Source: Planctomycetota bacterium (lineage in GTDB: Bacteria > Planctomycetota > Planctomycetia > Pirellulales > Thermoguttaceae). Taken from it: a stretch of 5,344 bases of DNA. Location of the stretch: assembly GCA_025356915.1 (NCBI GenBank), contig JANXQG010000255.1:1-5344 (forward strand), read 5' to 3'. Shown piece after piece: positions 5,307 to 5,344 of this stretch (within the stretch, counting starts at the first letter, position 1; every line of letters starts with the position of its first letter). Made by a program: the position numbers and the translations under genes. The notes below the pieces were generated by a model. That model saw nothing but the letters and a program-made list of their open reading frames with translations. It searched no databases and was not told where the DNA came from.

Positions 5307-5344
5307 GACGGATTGGCAATCCGTCGAATTGCCGGACGGATTGC
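5307..5344. repeat. GGACGGATTG palindromic repeat, cut by the window edge
   Basis: GACGGATTGGCAATCCGTC (5307-5325) is a perfect palindrome of 9-bp arms around one central base. Its GGACGGATTG unit (5306-5315) starts again at 5334-5343, so a second inverted unit may continue beyond the window. It resembles a dispersed intergenic repeat; copy number cannot be judged here. Confidence 0.5.

Noticed and set aside
1..5344. CRISPR array, tRNA, rRNA or transposase gene
   Set aside because: No regularly spaced identical repeats, no cloverleaf or rRNA-like sequence, and no transposase motif found in any frame that I could read.

Overview
The window most likely comes from a planctomycete, probably of the Pirellulales type. 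The grounds are a signal peptidase I that carries a zinc-ribbon insert and a beta-sandwich insert, a stand-alone helicase-associated (HA) domain protein, a small Lys-rich helix-turn-helix-like protein, and intergenic hairpin repeats of the kind I associate with these genomes. The assignment rests on recalled family features and was not checked by a search.

Left part (1 to about 2341, all minus strand): three co-directional genes, read right to left. A promoter with TTGACA and TATACT boxes holds a perfect 7-3-7 inverted repeat in its spacer. It drives a 102-residue small basic protein (2274-1966). Next come a 173-residue protein made of two HA repeats (1911-1390) and a signal peptidase I (1275 leftward, cut by the window edge). 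The signal peptidase is easily missed: it has no stop codon inside the window, and a good-looking ATG with a Shine-Dalgarno-like sequence at 1179 lies just after the catalytic serine. The real start is further upstream, so that the membrane anchor and the Ser of box B are included.

Middle (2342-2627): an intergenic stretch with a nested inverted repeat and no supportable gene. Then 3803-2628 (minus) encodes a response regulator with a complete HD-GYP phosphodiesterase domain, predicted to degrade cyclic di-GMP.

Divergent region (3804-4015): separates the HD-GYP regulator from a CheB-type receiver-methylesterase (4016-5161, plus). It contains a 9-bp inverted pair, CTAGAGTTT, one copy facing each gene, and a 60-bp near-perfect palindrome ending 9 nt before the cheB ribosome binding site. 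Both genes share the 9-mer GACGGGAGA as their ribosome binding site region. The pair links chemosensory-type adaptation and cyclic di-GMP turnover as two response-regulator outputs. No kinase, methyltransferase or receptor gene is in view.

Right end (5162-5344): no gene. It holds a strong interrupted hairpin just after cheB and part of a palindromic repeat cut by the window edge.
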